Part shown: positions 4,341 to 5,666 of the stretch, piece by piece
How positions within the stretch are numbered: position 1 is the stretch's first letter
How the letters are laid out: every line of letters begins with the position of its first letter
Origin: Actinomycetota bacterium
GTDB lineage: Bacteria > Actinomycetota > Acidimicrobiia > Acidimicrobiales > CADCSY01
DNA length: 5,666 bases
NCBI GenBank assembly: GCA_016178435.1
Contig: JACOTK010000204.1
Coordinates: 1-5,666, forward strand
Reading direction: 5' to 3'
The notes under the pieces: model-generated
Seen by the model: the letters and a program-made list of their open reading frames with translations, nothing else
Databases searched by the model: none
What the model was told of the DNA's origin: nothing
Made by a program: the position numbers and the translations under genes

Positions 4341-5396
4341 ATGGATGGCGATGCGATGTTGGTGGCCGAGTCGGTTCGGAAGTGCTATCGCACGAGCGCG
4401 GAGGAGGTCGAGGCGCTGCGCAGCATCGACCTGACGGTGCACGCGGGCGAGTTCGTCGCCATCATGGGCACGTCGGGTTCCGGCAAGACAACCATGTTGA
4501 ACTGCCTCTCGGGACTCGACGACATCGACGGCGGCAACGTGCTCATCGACGGCGAGGACATCCATGCGATGCCCGACAACCGCCGAACGCGCCACCGCGC
4601 CTCCTCGATGGGATTCATCTTCCAGTCCTTCAACCTGATCCCGGTCTTCGACGCAACGGAGAACGTCGAGTTGCCGCTCCTTCTCTCGGGTGTTCCGGCG
4701 GGCAAGGCTCGTCGCCTGGCCATCGAGACGCTCGACCGCGTGGGCCTGAGCCACCGTCTGCGCCACCACCCAACCGAGCTGTCGGGGGGCGAGCAGCAAC
4801 GGGTGGCCGTCGCCCGCGCCATCGCAGGCGAGCCACGCATCGTCTGGGCCGATGAACCCACCGGCGCTCTCGACTCGGAAACCGCGGCCAACGTGATGAG
4901 CCTGCTGCACGAGCTGCACGGCGAAGGTCTGACCATCATCTTCATCACCCACGACGGCGCGCTGGGCCAGGAGGCGGGACGTCTCGTTCGCATGAGCGAC
5001 GGTCGCATCATCTCGGACACCACCCGGGAATCCGTCCCCAACGGCGCTCCGCCCGCGGGCGACCACCAGGACCGGGACATCCTCGAACCAGGGGACGCGG
5101 AGCGTTCGGAGCACGTGATCGACCTGCGGGAGGCACAGCTTCAGGAGCGCATCCACGCCGACAGCAACGAGAGCCTCCTGGAGTTGGCTGTTCTTGGCGC
5201 AGCGGTGCGCGACGCAACCCAGAGCGCGTTGGCTCAGGTCGCGAGCGAGCTCACACCCCAGATCGTGCGCGAAGCCATCCTGCGAGAGGCCCGCTACGGC
5301 TCACTTCTCCGACCGCTCGAGAAGACGATCAGTGACACCGTTCGTGATTCGTTCGCCTCCGAGTTGTTGCAGCGCAACGCCGACCCGACCCACTAG
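4341..5396 (+). CDS. ABC transporter ATP-binding protein, LolD/MacB type, with C-terminal extension
   Basis: This is the cytosolic ATPase of an ABC exporter or mechanotransmission complex of the LolD/MacB/FtsE type. In the 351-aa product, Y16 is the likely adenine-stacking aromatic. GTSGSGKTT (43-51) is Walker A, and Q95 in FIFQSFNLIP is the Q-loop. LPLLLSGV (111-118) is typical of the LolD/MacB group. LSGGEQQR (147-154) is the ABC signature, IVWADEP (167-173) is Walker B with catalytic E172, ALDS (176-179) is the D-loop and H204 in ITHD is the switch histidine. All catalytic residues are present. The ATPase ends near residue 228, where family members normally stop; about 110 further residues follow, after a Pro/Gly/Asp-rich linker (232-252), as apparently helical, charged sequence of no family I recognise. 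A permease gene follows after 112 bp. The substrate is unknown. Confidence 0.92.
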   Translation: MDGDAMLVAESVRKCYRTSAEEVEALRSIDLTVHAGEFVAIMGTSGSGKTTMLNCLSGLDDIDGGNVLIDGEDIHAMPDNRRTRHRASSMGFIFQSFNLIPVFDATENVELPLLLSGVPAGKARRLAIETLDRVGLSHRLRHHPTELSGGEQQRVAVARAIAGEPRIVWADEPTGALDSETAANVMSLLHELHGEGLTIIFITHDGALGQEAGRLVRMSDGRIISDTTRESVPNGAPPAGDHQDRDILEPGDAERSEHVIDLREAQLQERIHADSNESLLELAVLGAAVRDATQSALAQVASELTPQIVREAILREARYGSLLRPLEKTISDTVRDSFASELLQRNADPTH

Positions 5397-5496
5397 TCAC
5401 CTCCCCACCCCTCAATCTCTCCTCGACTTCCCCTCGACCTCTCAACTTGCGACTACTCAAGCTCCGACGACCGTTCCCCCGTCGGCCATCTTCCCC
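5397..5496 (+). other. pyrimidine-rich spacer between ABC ATPase and permease
   Basis: The first 60 or so bases are dominated by C and T with recurring CTCGAC and CCTC units, a composition unlike the coding sequence on either side. A hairpin follows: CCGACG (5464-5469) pairs with CGTCGG (5480-5485) around a 10-nt loop, ending 11 nt before the permease ribosome site. No gene or promoter is evident. Confidence 0.55.
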
Positions 5497-5502
5497 GAAG
5501 GA
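5497..5502 (+). promoter_or_regulatory. Shine-Dalgarno site of the permease gene
   Basis: GAAGGA lies 6 nt before a GTG at 5509, which opens a hydrophobic permease-like reading frame. It fixes a GTG rather than ATG start. Confidence 0.7.
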
Positions 5503-5508
5503 CATCCC

Positions 5509-5666
5509 GTGCTCTTGCTCGTGAGCCTTGGGCTCTCTCTGCCCTTTCTGATCATCATCGCCTTCCGACCCGTGCTGCGGAAGCTCGCGCTGCGCGACTC
5601 GTTTCGTCGTCCTCGCGAGATGGCCCTGGTGGTGCTGGGCTCGATGCTCGGCACCGCGATGTTGAC
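5509..5666 (+). CDS. FtsX/MacB-type ABC transporter permease, N-terminal part (cut by window edge)
   Basis: From a GTG start the window shows 52 codons. Residues 2-19 (LLLVSLGLSLPFLIIIAF) form a hydrophobic helix. It is followed by RPVLRKLALRDSFRRPREMA (20-39) and then VVLGSMLGTAML (41-52), the start of a second helix. The LALRD..RRPRE...VLGS.LGTA arrangement is the typical opening of FtsX/MacB-family (ABC3) permeases, where a basic cytosolic segment precedes the first core helix. An extra hydrophobic helix ahead of that segment is less usual for the simplest members. It is the presumed membrane partner of the ATPase just upstream. The periplasmic domain and remaining helices lie beyond the window, so substrate and topology cannot be judged. 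Confidence 0.82.
   Translation, partial: MLLLVSLGLSLPFLIIIAFRPVLRKLALRDSFRRPREMALVVLGSMLGTAML

Noticed and set aside
4080..5156. 358-codon antisense open frame opposite the ABC ATPase
   Set aside because: It reads as a complement of the Walker and signature motifs, with no family resemblance of its own.
1..5666. CRISPR arrays, tRNA or rRNA genes, insertion sequences, attachment sites
   Set aside because: I saw no regularly spaced repeats, tRNA-like cloverleaf, transposase motif or terminal inverted repeats by reading both strands.

Overview
The window is high-GC DNA with closely packed genes, almost all on the + strand. The content points to an Actinomycetota-type bacterium, and my best guess is Acidimicrobiia: menaquinone genes with no sign of a ubiquinone pathway, TANNNT boxes exactly 7 nt upstream of start codons (the leaderless-mRNA signature common in this phylum), and an FtsX-type ABC exporter. 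The phylum is an inference; the sequence alone does not fix a species.

Left edge (1-231): a divergent gene pair. The minus strand carries the first 63 codons of a VIT1/CCC1-family iron/manganese transporter, starting at 189 and running off the left edge. The plus strand carries rlmN, the 23S rRNA A2503 (and tRNA A37) methyltransferase, best started at 232. Only 42 bp separate the two start codons, and each has its own leaderless -10 box. rlmN is followed 4 bp later by a 117-aa multi-pass membrane protein and then a 63-aa protein with one membrane helix and a CxxC-x10-CxxC zinc ribbon. Neither of these has a function I can name.

Middle (1919-4006): a short spacer with a GC-rich hairpin and a third leaderless-type -10 box leads into menG (demethylmenaquinone methyltransferase). 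menG overlaps menF (isochorismate synthase) by ATGA. The pair covers the first committed step and the last step of classical menaquinone synthesis; the intermediate genes are not in the window.

Right (4007-5666): a 334-bp gap contains a CRP/GlxR-like palindrome and a possible 60-aa small ORF. It is followed by a LolD/MacB-type ABC ATPase with an unusual C-terminal extension of about 110 residues. A pyrimidine-rich 112-bp spacer then leads to the start of its FtsX/MacB-type permease, cut by the right edge.

Most of this is ordinary core metabolism. The points worth a second look are the interlocked divergent promoter, the repeated leaderless architecture, the ABC ATPase tail, the two uncharacterised small proteins behind rlmN, and the structured gap before the ABC gene.
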